Shown: one piece after another, positions 46,413 through 59,004 of the stretch | Numbering within the stretch: the stretch's first letter is position 1 | How the letters are laid out: each line of letters begins with the position of its first letter | Assembly: GCA_036429605.1 (NCBI GenBank) | Contig: CM071589.1 | Coordinates: forward strand, 2,604,001 to 2,668,000 | Direction: 5' to 3' | Length of the DNA stretch: 64,000 nt | From: Cladobotryum mycophilum | Lineage: Eukaryota > Ascomycota > Sordariomycetes > Hypocreales > Hypocreaceae | The notes under the pieces: generated by a model | The model's input: only the letters and a program-made list of their open reading frames with translations | Databases searched by the model: none | Told to the model about the DNA's origin: nothing | Translations under genes and position numbers: made by a program

Positions 46413-49400
46413 ATTTGAGGGATTTCCTTTACAGCGGAATGTTCTTTTGAGAGAAGCCTAGTCGACGATGCACCGAGGATATGGCTGAGGAGTTATCCTA
46501 GTTTTAAAAGAATATATGATCGGCTAGCGCGCGCGTGAGCCCACAGGTGGACGATAGGTGTATTGGATAATATGCGCATTGATATACGCAACTTGCAAGC
46601 GAACCAATCCCACCAGTGCACGCAATTGCATGTGTGCGGGGTTTCATGCCACGCTTGAGAAATTCAGTGGCCAAAGATATTGGCTGCTCGAGTAGAGAGA
46701 GCCCTAAGAAGGCAAATAGCGCTTTGAGCAATTGACATTATTGAGAGTTCATCAACTTGAGTGTCTTTTTTTGTAAGTAAGTTAGTAGTCCAAGAAACTG
46801 GCCCAACACTTATTACCTACCAATATTAATCAACGGACGGCAACGTGCAGCACCGTCTAACGTAGGCTGAAACTCTCCGTGCAGCACCTTAGCTGTATGT
46901 CTAGTTTGATTCGCTTGCGAGGAATTAGATATGGTAAGCATTTATCATGCATAAATCCCAAACAAAACTCCATGCACTCGTGTATATCCATATGGTGATC
47001 AAGGGAAGCGGTGAGACCGAGGTCTGCATCCGCAACGTTGGGCTGAATTTTGAAGCATTGTTGGTGGTATTATTATTCTTAATATCCAGTATGAGCCAGG
47101 TGCCTGGATTCGACGCCTTTAAGCTATCTCCATTTTTCAAGGATGCTGGGTTCCAAAAATGGCTGCGGTACGGAGCTTGTATTGACACGAAGGACATCTT
47201 GCAAGGGAGCTGGTAAGTTTCGCAGGGTGTTGAAACCGAGCTCAATGTGACTCACCTGGATCTGGCAGCGACCCCGGCAAGATGAACTGTACTTCAGATT
47301 TCGACGTCTTGGTAGAGTGCACGTCGCTTGAAGGCTTCGGTGGCGGCTTGAGCACTCGCTTTACCGGAAGTCGTGCCAGGGTAGAATCCGCCATGATGAC
47401 TTGCAGGCAGGCAAAAGGTCAAGGACAGGGAGGGAGGGTCGTATTGCTGACGACGCACGCGATCTGCACCAGCAATGATGAAAAGAGGCAGGTAGAGTAT
47501 TTGAGTAAGACGATTTTTTGGGGGGAGATGTGAGAAGAGAAGGCGTGGCAAATCATGTGTATATAGTCAATTGGTTGTGGTGGAAATCAGGTAGAGCGTC
47601 GGTGTTGTACGCCGTCGTAGTAATGAAGGAGGTCAAAGGCAAAGGAGCTCTCCACGCAGTTGAAGCTACTACAAGTAGAACAGGTCTGGATGTCTGCCGG
47701 GAAGCTAGCGTCGATTTTATGACTGGGTCATCCGAGCTTTATTGGCTCATCTCGGAACGTTTTCGCACAAAGAAAGGACTGCATCTAACGTAGTAGTCGT
47801 GTCTGAGGCGGTGTCCAAGGGAAGCTCCCACTGTGTCCTTGGTTGTGAGACTTGACGATCCATCCAATGCTCCATCCAACCGTTCCATCCAACCGCTCCA
47901 TCCAACGCCGTCCGATTTGTTTAGCTAACTTGGGATATGCCGGCAGCAGACCGTATGCAGGCTCGAGCGGACCGCTTCTGTAAGGGCAGGTCAGGATAGG
48001 GCACGGGATGGATTCGAAAGGGCCTCACCGAGAATGCGTATTCGATGACGAATGATTGGGTAGACAAAGTCCTGACGAGGTGATTCAACAGAAAAAGTGT
48101 CTATCCCCATGTTGGCATCTCCGCATTCATAGTCGTCCCCCCAAGTCCTGTAGTATATATGTTCTGTACTGCGACGGCCCAACCTAACCAAGCCAAGGCT
48201 AGGTCACGCCCAAGGTCTACTACCTAGTACAGTTCAGTCTGTCGTCCAGGTAGGAAGCAAAGAATGTACTCAACGGGACGCAGCATGGGTCTCAAACGTC
48301 CAATAGGGAAAAAAGGGATCCATGGAAGTGTGTCTTGTGTGTGTGTCTGACAATTGTCCCACCTCGTCCCCATAGGTTCGGTGGTTTTAGGAGGGGGAAG
48401 AAGACCCTCACACCAGCCACCAGCCACCAGCCCGCCAAAAGTCTCCAATTGTGTGCTGCACGTGACTTACCATGCGAATGGCGTCCAATGAACGAGTCAT
48501 GAACCCCCCATCCTCCCCACTCATCACCCAGTTTCGAAGTTGGTGCAACGGTCGGAGTCATTGAGATGGGGAAAAGATTTTCTTCTCAGGATGGCCATTG
48601 GGCAGAACAGTTGCAAAGGTCATCCATCACAACGCCAGTTGCTGCATCGTCGATGGTAGTCGGTGGGTATTTTAGTGCGCTGCAGCACAAGACGCATTAT
48701 AGGTGCAATTATAGTGGGGGCCGCGGCGACGCACTGCTGAACGTACATACGGCGTGCATACAGTCCACAGTCCACATAGTCATAGTAGCTCATAGGCCCA
48801 TTCTTTTTGCCTGCAACCTGCAACCTGCGCAGTTCAACGTTCCATGCCTCTACCCACTAACCTTGCTTGCTACCTTAGCAGGCACTGCTTGTTACTGCTA
48901 CGACGACACTACTACGACTGTCCAAAAGGTTGGGTCCCTTAGTTCCATCGCTTCAATCTTTTTTCTCTCCCCCTCTGCCTTCTCTGCCACTGCCTCTGCC
49001 TCTGCCTCTGTCTGGCCTCCAAGGAAAAATAAAACATTCTAGACTTTTTACTTTTACATACCTTGAATATCGTGACCGATTCATCTCCGCATTCGGCCTT
49101 TAAACAAAGCCGTTCTCGAATTTGCGTCAGCTTCAGCCCTGTTTCATATTTCCATATCCCTACCTTTACCTACTATTATCTACTATCTATCAGATATCTT
49201 CAATCCATCCTTATCCAAATCCTTACTCAGAACTCGCCCGCCGCTTTGTTGCTGCAGCCTTGCGCGCTGTTGCTGCTGCGATACCTTGTTCGCTACCGCT
49301 GCCGCCGCTCGTAACGTGCCTGTCCGCCGAGCAACAGTGTAGTGGCCCTCCCGCCGCTTGTCGCTACCAGTTCCTCCACCATCACCGCATTTCTTTTTCC

Positions 49401-49540
49401 ATCGCACACGACGATATCGCTTCCATTGTCCGCTCCGCCTTCGCTCCCCGCCTGCCACTTCCGCTTCCACCTTTTGCCTTGCTCGTAAAACCGATTCCGT
49501 CACCGCAAGCGCTGTCCTGTCGCCCGGTCTCGTGGCAGGC
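46413..49540. other. Long divergent intergenic region, ALDH / Zn2Cys6 factor
   Basis: 3.1 kb. Contains a 12-13-bp tandem repeat at 47860-47911 and a (CTGCCT)n-like pyrimidine tract at 48975-49012. A pyrimidine-rich leader precedes the transcription factor. Short frames (at most about 158 codons) are unrecognised. The frame of the factor stays open upstream to about 49358, but without an ATG. Confidence 0.4.
47860..47911 (+). repeat. CCATCCAA-based tandem repeat, four units
   Basis: Four units of 12-13 bp (CCATCCAA plus a variable CCGYT-type end) in tandem. Intergenic; function unknown. Confidence 0.85.
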
Positions 49541-51967
49541 ATGGATGGCTCCCCCAACGTCGCCCGCGGGGCAACATCGATGAGTCCGACCAGCCCTGCC
49601 AGCTCGCGCCTCGGCAATGGCACGCTCAAGCGCAAGAGGAGCAGCATCATGGGCGGCCCCGAAAGCAGCCCAGGGAGCGGAAACGAAGACGATCATGGCG
49701 ACCATATGGATCATGGCGAACCTGATAAGAAGCGACAGCCAGGCGTCAAGCGAGCTTGCAACGAGTGCCGTCAGCAAAAAGTGAGTCGAGTCCGGCCCCT
49801 CCTCCGCCTTCTTCCTCCTACCCTCTCCTCCCCGCCGCCACACTTGCGAATACATTTCGAAATCAATGTCATGACAGTCAATGTGCTAATGCATGGTCCA
49901 ATTGCACAAAGTTGCGGTGTAATGTTGTCCAGGAACCGTTTCAGAGCTGCACGAGGTGCAACCGTCTCAAGCTCGAATGCAAGATTGAATCCAACTTTAA
50001 GCGCATCGGCAAACGCTCCAAGCACGCGGAAATGGAAAAGGAGATTGAGCGTCTGCGTCGTAACATTTCGCGCGCCCAGGCCCAGGGCTACGTCTTGGAG
50101 GAGGACGAGAGCCTCAACTCTCCAGTCGCCCCGAGCACCGCCTACACCCATACCCGAAACCCTTCGCTGATGGGATCCGACGAAGCCGTTTCCTCGCTCT
50201 TGCACCTTAAGAGGGGAGGCTCATACAACATGCCGCGCTTCTCGCATGAGCTGGAGGGGGTTCAGTTAACAGACGATGCCGTGACTCATCTGTTCAACGA
50301 ATTCTTTGCCTTTTACCATCCATTCCTCCCATTCCTCAATCCCGCACAATCTCCTGATCAATATCATCAGCAGCATCCCTTGCTCTTCTGGTCTATTGTT
50401 GCCGTCGCTGCGCGTCGCTTCAGCCCCCGGGCTGTCCTGGTCTCATCACCAATCTCTCCGGACCCTTGACGAGGTTCTTGTGGACTACCATCGGAGAGGT
50501 GCCCAGCAACTACTATGTTGTCAAGGCCATGTGTTTGCTTTGCGCGTGGCCGCTTCCCACTAGCACGACGACTTCCGACCCTACTCACATTTTGTGCGGC
50601 GTCATGATGAAGACTGCAACAGGTATCGGTCTGCACCGTCCCAATCACATCCAAGACTTCTCTCGGACATCTATAGACCTAAACAAGGAACAGCTCAGCG
50701 ATCGTGTCACTACCTGGGCCGTTTGCAACATTGTCGCGCAGAATATTGGGACGGGATATGGACAGCCATCCTCATCGCTCTATGACTGGACCCTTGCCCT
50801 CCGACCGGGCGACGACCCTGCCCTCCACCTCTCCCCCGAGCTAGAAGCCCGGCTCCAAATCGAGAGATTCTGTGACAAGGTCTCCAAGGAGATGTACAGC
50901 AATGCGAGTGATCCAAGAGGGGTTGCCGGCGACGAGCACAGAGCGATGCTCATGAGAGTTTATAGGCGAGAGTACGCAGAGCTATATGCCTCTGTCATGT
51001 CCCAGCAGCTAGGTCCGGTAGTCAACCTGCACTTGCGCGCCGCTGCGCTCCATATGAGGCTTGCTGGATTCTTTGACTCTAGCAAGACGCCCGGCTATCT
51101 CGATGATCTCATGGGTCTGTGGCGAGCCACGACCAACTTCCTAGATGACCTGTTAGAGGTAGAAAAGGTAACGTCCCCTCGCGATAACATTGGGGGTACA
51201 GTTCTGCTCTACGCTACCAACTATATCCAGCAAATGTTGGTGGCAGCCGCGTTCACGCTGCTCAAGCTCATGCGATCCTTCTTTTCCAAGACGATTGACT
51301 TTCAAAGAGGCCGATCTCTCTTTCACCGTTCCATTCAGGCCATCCGTGCCACCAGCGTGGTAACAAACGACTTGCAGTGGCGCCTGGCTGAGCTAATGGT
51401 ACAGATGTGGAATGGCGCTCGTTTAGATGCCCTGCACAAGAACGTCAATCATAACGACGAATCGCCCATCCAGGTGGATGACAGCTTACAGCTCAAGGTA
51501 CGCTGCAGACACAGCATGAGTCTTGTCTTTGACTCAGTCTGGCGCTGGAGAGAAGAATACCAGTCAATGGGAAGAGGCTCACTCGAAAGTAAGTTTTCCC
51601 CCATATTTCGCAACATCATGGCCCCGTCGAAATGGACTGCGCCGAAGCTAACATTTGCCATTCAGCGGCTGTAAAGCACCCCACAAATCCAGACTCGGCA
51701 AATGAGTCTTCGGCAGCGTCATCGCAGCTTGACACAACGCTGATGCCATCTCATACTCTCCCCACTTCCAACATGCTAAATGGAAATGGTGCACTAACAC
51801 CAAGCGCTCCCGGGATGGCGGCTCCTCCGCCGGCTCCCAGCAACGGCATGATAGGAAACCTGACCTATGGAGATGCGAGCTATGATTTTTTCGACCCTCA
51901 GCACTGGATGCTGGATGGTCTGGTCGACTTCAGTTTTCCGTTCGTGGCCCCCCTTGAAGGTGCATAG
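49541..51967 (+). CDS. Zn2Cys6 fungal transcription factor (frame broken near 50428)
   Basis: Nuclear DNA-binding regulator. Exons 49541-49780, 49912-51588 and 51666-51967, with introns of 131 and 77 bp. The zinc cluster at about residues 73-103 is split by the first intron after CNECRQQK and continues LRCNVVQEPF, CTRCNRLKLEC (spacing C-x2-C-x6-C-x9-C-x2-C-x6-C). A linker (KRIGKRSK) and a coiled coil (EMEKEIERLRRNI) follow. This arrangement recalls Leu3/LeuB-type factors, which is a suggestion only. The fungal-specific regulatory domain spans roughly 240-600 (LFWSIVAVAARR, IGEVPSNYYVVKAMCLLCAW, MMKTATGIGLHRP). The C-terminus is Pro/Ser-rich and ends in an aromatic/acidic segment (DFFDPQHWMLDGLVDF), likely an activation domain. 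The frame breaks in the C5/G3 run at 50424-50431, where conserved sequence resumes in the -1 frame. Corrected length about 739 residues. Confidence 0.9.
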
Positions 51968-52551
51968 GATGCCCTAAACCACTAAATCCAAAGGCACGAA
52001 CGCACCAAACGAGTGATGCCTATTTCAGCTTTCTCCAAGCAGGAGGCTAGGTATGTCAATTTGTATTTGGCATTGAATGAACGAAACGACGAAAAAGGAG
52101 AAAGACGAAAGAGAGAGAGAAAAAACAGCACTGACGGCCAGAGACCCGGTGCGAACCTACGTGTGCGATAGGGAGACAAAATTAGGGGCAGAGATGTGTC
52201 TTTCTCTGCGTGCTCCCATGAGAGAAACTTGTTTTTTTGTTTTGTTTTTTTCCTTTTTTTCTTTGTTTGCGAGTTGCTATACCAGAGTGATTTTGCTACC
52301 CTTGTTTCATAGCATTGTTAACGGTCAACGATTGGCCGTGTGGACGTCCCTTACGAGTGCAACGCCAGGATTATCTGCAATGGTTAAAGGGGGCGGTTGG
52401 TTTATTATTGTTGTTTGCTTCATGCTGGCTTCTCTTTCTCGTAGAACGTCTGAGAGACGAAACATTTTGGCATCAATTGGCTCGTCGTAAGGTACAGGAA
52501 AAAGGGGTTCAGGTTAGTTGGTTGCTTTTCTATCATGTAGGCAGTGTAATG

Positions 52552-52557
52552 AATAAA
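52552..52557 (+). terminator. AATAAA polyadenylation element
   Basis: AATAAA about 585 nt after the stop codon of the Zn2Cys6 factor. Its use is uncertain. Confidence 0.25.
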
Positions 52558-53909
52558 AACAATGTATAATGACTGTACCATGATGCTCCCGATTTGTGAA
52601 GTCTTTGAATTAGTTTGTCGAATACCTCTCCGTGTTGTGATTCTTGTTTGGGCAAAGCCGTGGGTAATGTCGTCGTTCGAACTAAAACGATTCGACCTAG
52701 ACGCACAGCACTCGAGAGCTGAAAGATGCCGCATCTTCGTAACATGAAACTGGGTTTCTGTAGTTTTTTTTTATTTTATTTTTTTTATCTAACTTGAGTC
52801 TTGTTTTAAAAAGCGTAAAGAGTGCAAGTCTTGAAGCTCAGCAGCAAAGTCTCTTATCGAAGTAGGGAGTAAGGTTTTTGAGAGAGCTATTTGAAGCTTG
52901 AGCAGGCGAGACGCCAAGCAATTGATTATTCCGTTTCCGCAAAGAACTCTGCGCAATTCGAGTCTTGGGCCGCATGAGAATGTTTGATTTTCTTATAAAG
53001 ACGAATGCCTCACGGAGACATGAGGAGTCGCAGTGCTGAAGGTGAGGAGTAACTTGTTGGGCGAGATAAAGGAGGGAGAGGCTGAGCAGCTTACTCGACT
53101 ACTTGCCTGGGGGGAAAGAAAGTTGTCAGAATTCTTTTGGCCTTAATGAGTCACTTTATATAGAGGTTGGGGAACAGAGAAACAGAATGAGTCTTTTTTT
53201 TCTACTTAGAGAGCGGCATCGGAGGGCATCCAGAAGTCTTTTGCCTCAAGCTTTTTGGTGTTTGGCTGGTTGGCCAGTGAGTCACTCCCGTCCTCAGCCC
53301 GTACAGCCACAAGGCTGGACAACAAACACACAGGCGTTTTCTCCTTCTGCTTCTTCTCCGGAGTTAGTTAACCTAGAATGGGAAGCAACAAACAAAGGTC
53401 CTTGGAAACTTGCCCAGGAAAGCAGTCTCTCTACATGTATATACTATACAAGACAAAATGACAACAAAAGAAAAGGGGGGCCAAGGTGTAATAGTAATAG
53501 AATTTGATTAAAAAAAAAAGGCCTACAAACAGTTCTCTAAGCCCCTCTTCCCTTCCCCGGGGGGTTTTTTTATCCTCAAAAGGTTGGTTCTTTATCCAAC
53601 ACACAGAGGCGGTGATGATGCGCAGCAGTGGCCGTGATCTGTCCCCCCCCTCCCCCTTCTTCTTCCCGTTTTCCCGATCAAAGGTTTGTCGAAGAACTTT
53701 TTCAAGCAAGAGAAGGCCCCGTGACGGGTAGATGCATTGAGCCCCGACAAGACAGCTAGAGACAAACACTTTGAGCCAACGAGGAGATAAGCCTGTGGTG
53801 TGATGGGGGAGGGGGGCTGTTGTTGGACCTGTTGTTAGACCTGCTGCTGCGGAATTCCGCCCTACAAAGGGAAACCTCATGCCGAAGAGTCCAGGCCAGC
53901 CATAGGACT

Positions 53910-53942
53910 TTCTCTCTCTCTCTGTGTGTGTGTGTGTGTATG
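53910..53942 (+). repeat. (TC)n(TG)n compound microsatellite
   Basis: A TC tract running directly into a TG tract. Just downstream (54001-54030) are CATA and CAGA units. Confidence 0.85.
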
Positions 53943-55576
53943 TACTAAAATTCTCCGCCTGTTATGCCAACGCTTCCCCTCCCCTTCCTCCTCCGGTTCT
54001 TACATACATACAGACAGACAGACAGGCACACACCAAACACGCAGACTTTGTTAGTCATCTTGCCAACGAGGCGGGAAGAGCGGTTCAAGCCGCCAACAAA
54101 AGAAGGCCGTCAGATGAGGCCATCCTCTCTCTTCTCCTCTCTCCTCTCCCCTCAGCCCTTCTTGGCCGGCATTTCTGCTCAAGAGGGTGTTTTTTCCCCC
54201 TTCTTAGTTCTTCAAGAGTTTCCCGTTCCGTCCCATCTTTTTGCTGGGCTATGTTGTGGCGTTGCACAACACTTGGCCGTCAAAGTTGGCCGTCTCCCAT
54301 CCCCCCTAGGACCATGACGACCCTTGGGAGTTGCTAAGAGGGGGAAACCAATCTGGCATGCAGTAGAATGCAAGGTAATTATGGCAAATTACAATTTCTG
54401 TTTTTCCCTCCTTCTCAAAAAAAACTACATGCTCGTAAATCTCGTAAAAGAAAAGAAAAAAATGTGCCTCGACAAGGGGCGGTGCCCGCCCTCTCGATCT
54501 TTGCCACCCATTAGGGAGGCGTGCAGACAAAGGGCACATTAGCTTCTATGACGAACCCAGGCCAGACAAGGCAAGCCGATAAAAAAAAAGTCGAAAACGG
54601 AACATGATCATTTCTCAAAGCGATCATCAATCATGTCCAATTTCCTCGCCACTTGCGAGAAAGGGAGAGGGCGAGCATAGCAGCGAGGGCCGGAAACCTG
54701 GTCCTTGTCTTGGTCCGGGTCCCTTCTCTCTGCATTTGCCATCCATCCATCCACTCACCCTTCCCCCAGATATCCGAAACCCCGACATGAAAAAGGGTCA
54801 TGTATGTTATTGTATTGTGCTCTGTTTTAGTTCTCCTTCGGCTCCGCACGCAGCAAGGGAAAAAGCCCAGGCCACACTGCGTCCTATCATAATGATGTGT
54901 GGGGAGGGGAGAGGGGGGCGTGGTTCGGGTGTTTGTCAAGAATGTTTGTTGCTCTCAACCAACAAAAGGGGGGGGGCATGGGAATAAAAATAAAATCAAC
55001 AAAATGTCCCATGGATCAAGTTCTAGCCCAACCTGTTGAAGCTGGGGGCGGAAAAAGAAAATTGGCGGCCAACAAAGATATGCAATTCGTTCCTTCTCGT
55101 CGGGTTTCCCCTGGTCTGTATGACCTGATTCAAGTCCGCCGCCACATGTTCTGAACTGCCGGCAGAGAGCTCTGTGCAGCCAGCCCTCTGAAGGGGCCCG
55201 AGATCTACTTGTTGGTGTGTGTGTGTGTCCTCTCTTGTTTGCTGCGAGCAGACGCGGGTGTTGTGATGTTTGTCCCCCTACCTACCCCAACTTTGTTGGA
55301 AGGGAGAGAGATGGAGAGATAGAAACGGAGCACTCGGGAGTTGGAGATTCTGGTGGGTAGATGGAAACAAAAGTTGATGCCGGAAGCAGTGGCCCCTTGG
55401 AACTTGAATGTGACGAGGCATGCAATCTAGAGAGGCGAGTGACGAGCCAAAGACGTGTTCAGGGGAGAGAGAGCTGCATCCGACGAAGAGGGGTGGAAGG
55501 GTAGCTTGTGCAATATCCGGATACCAGTTTCCAGGGCCAGGTATTCCATCGGAAATCATCTCTGTATGGGCAGCAA

Positions 55577-55605
55577 TACCAGCAGCAGTAGCAGTAGCAG
55601 TAGCA
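55577..55605 (+). repeat. (AGC)n/(AGT)n trinucleotide repeat
   Basis: About nine units of AGC/AGT, similar to the repeat at 37993-38033. Confidence 0.8.
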
Positions 55606-55949
55606 GCTAGTACAGACTTATGACGATCTCTGAGCACACTGCACCTATCCCATATCTTCTCTTTTTTTTTTAATTTCTCCTCATTTCTGCTTGGCATGTC
55701 AAATTGCAAGGGTGAAAAGGGAACTTTGGCCAGCCAATCTTGGAAGAGATGCAACGTATCCATCCGTCCAGACTGACAGACTGACAGACAGCCGGGCCCC
55801 TCTTCCCTCCCCTCTCCTCGAAATGTTGTTGAATCTAGTCTAGTTAGGTGACTTGGCCATGTAGAAGCCGATAATGTCTTTGCCCTACTCTCCTTCGTCC
55901 GGTTATTGGGCAGGCTTGAAACTTGGGGCCACACATGTGACGATGACAT

Positions 55950-55977
55950 GGGGGATGGGGATGGGGATGGGGAGGGG
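55950..55977 (+). other. Putative G-quadruplex motif, five G-tracts
   Basis: Five tracts of four or five G separated by AT or A: runs at 55950-55954, 55957-55960, 55963-55966, 55969-55972 and 55974-55977. It fits the standard G3+N1-7 pattern with very short loops. Formation in the cell is not shown. Confidence 0.6.
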
Positions 55978-58900
55978 TGCGTGGTGCGCGGTGCGTGGCG
56001 GCCAAGCAAATAACCCTCTTCTTGTCCGTCTGTCTGCAAACGCTTGTCTGCATGAGTAGAAAAGAACGTGACCTCAAGCAGCGCACAGAGACGCGGGGGA
56101 TATACAATCGGCCCTAGAGCCAATCTGCCATTGGGCGGGTCTCATCAAAGAAGAAGAAAAAAACTTGGCCATCATGGACTATCATGGGAGAAGAGGCGTC
56201 GTGGAAGGCTTTGACTTTGCGAGCCGGGTATGGCCGGTAAGGGGGTGAGTGACAGGTTGTGTGCCAAGTTCCCTCATGATAGGATAAATGCGGGTATTTT
56301 GCCACGCCGGCGTACTTCATGTAGGGGGAGGGGGTTCGAGCAGGGTCGAGCAATCTTGGACATCGAATAAGATGGGCGTCTAATCATGAAGAGGTTGCAA
56401 GAAAAAATAATAATAATAAAATAAAAGATAGTGCGGGTGGGCTCCAACAGTGGAAATCGTCCGTGACAAACCACAGACCCCTGGACAGGTCGAGGAAAGA
56501 CTAGGAAGCAGGGAGGGAGGGAAAGAGGGTGCGAGGAGGAGGAGGAGGCATGTAAAGCCTGCTCATCCGGAGACATCCTGGGAGAGGACAATAGGGCAGA
56601 GACAAGACCAGGTGGCTGTTGTGTCTCCGTCCCACACCTTGACCGCAACAGGTGAAGTACGGTTTTGACAAGGCATGCAAAGTATCAACAAAGAGGCAAC
56701 ATACTGTGATGAAAGAGAGGGTCCTCCAAGGGTTCCTTGAAAAACATCCGGCCCCACAGAAGATTTACTTTTGCATGTATGTAAAGAGGCAAAGCAAGGC
56801 GAGGCCAGGCAAGGTTTGGGAACAATCCTACCTGTACAGTACGAGGAACGGATAGTAGTAAGTAGTACCTAGTAGTTAAAAAGGTACTTGCCTCAAGGGT
56901 TTGAGCCGGGACCGAAGCCGGGGTTTATGATACCCGTAGTGCCCTTTGCACTTCAACTCGGTCAGAATTGGAGTCCCGAGTACTAAAACTCATCTTCCAC
57001 TGGTCCTGCGGGAATACCTTTTAGACTTTGCAAAAAAAAATCTAGCGTTGTTTGAAATCTTCAGAGCCCATCTCAACACGGCAGTTGGCATGAGCACTTT
57101 ACCTGCTTTGAGCGGCGTTGTTGGCTTCAACGTCTTTCTCAAAACGGTAGCATCAACACCGCATGCCACTTTGGGCTCCTCAGCTGTGCAGGGCTGGTGC
57201 TGGCATGTAAACAACACGAGTTTGTGTATCATTCAAGGTAACGATGAAATGGGCCCCACGTAAATAACTCTTTTTCTCTCTCTCTTTCTTTAGCCCCGGG
57301 GTGTGGACGATCCTCTCGAGGAAGGGGGCATTTGAATGGGTGGAGAGAGAGCTTGTAAGCTAAAAGGGGGTGCCCAATCAACTGTTACAAAACTACTAAA
57401 ATCGCGCTTGGACATGACAGCATTGTTGGGGTTTGAACAACTTTGTGAGGAGAAGAAGCGGTGGGGAGGGGGAGGAGAAGGAGGAATCGCGGATCCATAA
57501 GCGGCAAGCCGCAGTTATGTCTGGTCTGTCTCTTGAAGAAAGACGGGTAAGGTTGTGTTGGTTGGACAACGTTCAACAGCGCGGTTGACGTTATTCTGAT
57601 GGAGATTGTTCATGCTCGATGGCGTATAAACGGGTCAGGAACCAATAGATTGGCCGATAAAACGACCGAGAGAAGGCACAAGACAATCATGGGGAAGGAG
57701 TCATGAATAGATGGATTAGGTTTAGGTTTGGACTCATACTGTTGGTGATGGTTCCCACACGGTAACCGCCCGGCTATCTGACGCCTTAACGCCGTTATGA
57801 ATGACTCGGTATTTGATTTCTCAATAGCACTCTGCTAACCAGACGGCGCCAACATATCTTTAAATTGAGACGGAAAGTTTGTTACTCCCAATTTCGAGGG
57901 CATTGACTGAAAATTGTGAAGAGGGGGAGACAGTCTTGCAAAGTGGATGGGAGGGGGACAAGGCTCAGGGGGGCTTTTTCCTCGACCAGCGAGGGGCCGT
58001 CCCGAGAGTCTGGTAGCGCCCCAAATTGCACACAATCAGGTTTTACAGCCACCGATGGCTGGGAAGAGGGGGGATCAGACACACACAGTGTACAGGGAAA
58101 GCAAACGTTGCAATCATCATGCATATCAGACGTTGGTAGTCTCGCGGCTAAAGTCCGAGTTGCAGACGCGGATGGGAGTCGAGATTCAGAAGAGGCTCAT
58201 GGTTCATGAGAGAGAGGGGGCGATAGAAACGGTAGAGGGAAAGGTGGGGGAGCCTAGAAAGGCTTGACGGGAGGAGAGGAGGCTGCGAGCTCGGCGCTTA
58301 GATGTGAAAGACTCATGATCACCATCACAAAAGGACCCATTATTGGATCCCAAGTGGGCTGCAGGTAGCTCCGCTTTGGAGCAAAAAAAAATTTCATATG
58401 ATACTTCATAAGTGAGACCCGTAAGCAGCTCGTTACTCCAGGGGAGACAGGAAAGGTGAGAAGAATGGGGGGATAAGGCGCGGCAGATTGACAGGGCAGA
58501 CAAACACACAAACACATTCGCCCATGTCTCCGACCCGTTGCCGTCCAACGTAGAGTGGTAATCAGACGCGGCTGTCTTACGTTAAGGCTGGAAGAGCAAC
58601 AAAAAAACCGATGAAAGGCAGCAGCGGTACTCTTTGCCTCGCGAAATTCGCTGTCCCGACCAAAGGTGGCCGAGGCGAGGGCCGCATTCTGGGCGACCGC
58701 GTCCTCTTTAAACTGCTGCTCTGTAAGGCTATGAAGTGGCACAGCATATGGCACAAGGCTGTCTTGGAAAGATCAGATGAAAGATGTTCGATGCGGCGAA
58801 GCAGATGGCCGCCAAAGATGGCCGCTGGGTCTCTCGATAAACGTGGCTGTACACAACAAGCACCACGGGGGTTTGCCAGAGGTCTGCAGGAACCCTCGTT

Positions 58901-58989
58901 TGGAGAAGTGTTTTCCATGCTCTCACATAAGCCTTGACCTCCTCCCCCCGTATCTACCCGCAATTCCCGATCAGCAGACAGACAGGCAG

Positions 58990-59004
58990 TTTTTTTTTTT
59001 TTTT
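58990..59004 (+). repeat. Poly-T run
   Basis: About 15 T in a gene-free stretch; length approximate. Confidence 0.7.

Noticed and set aside
47995..48060. Possible tRNA T-arm (TTCGAATCC on the minus strand near 48010)
   Set aside because: The flanking bases do not pair as a T-stem, and no acceptor stem or A-box at the right distance was found.
53431..53880. 149-codon minus-strand frame with a hydrophobic end
   Set aside because: No conserved pattern; the hydrophobic end comes from A/T-rich sequence, and no start context or neighbour supports it.
54085..54115. GGTTCAAGCC resembling a tRNA B box
   Set aside because: Only a partial stem, no A box and no cloverleaf could be built.
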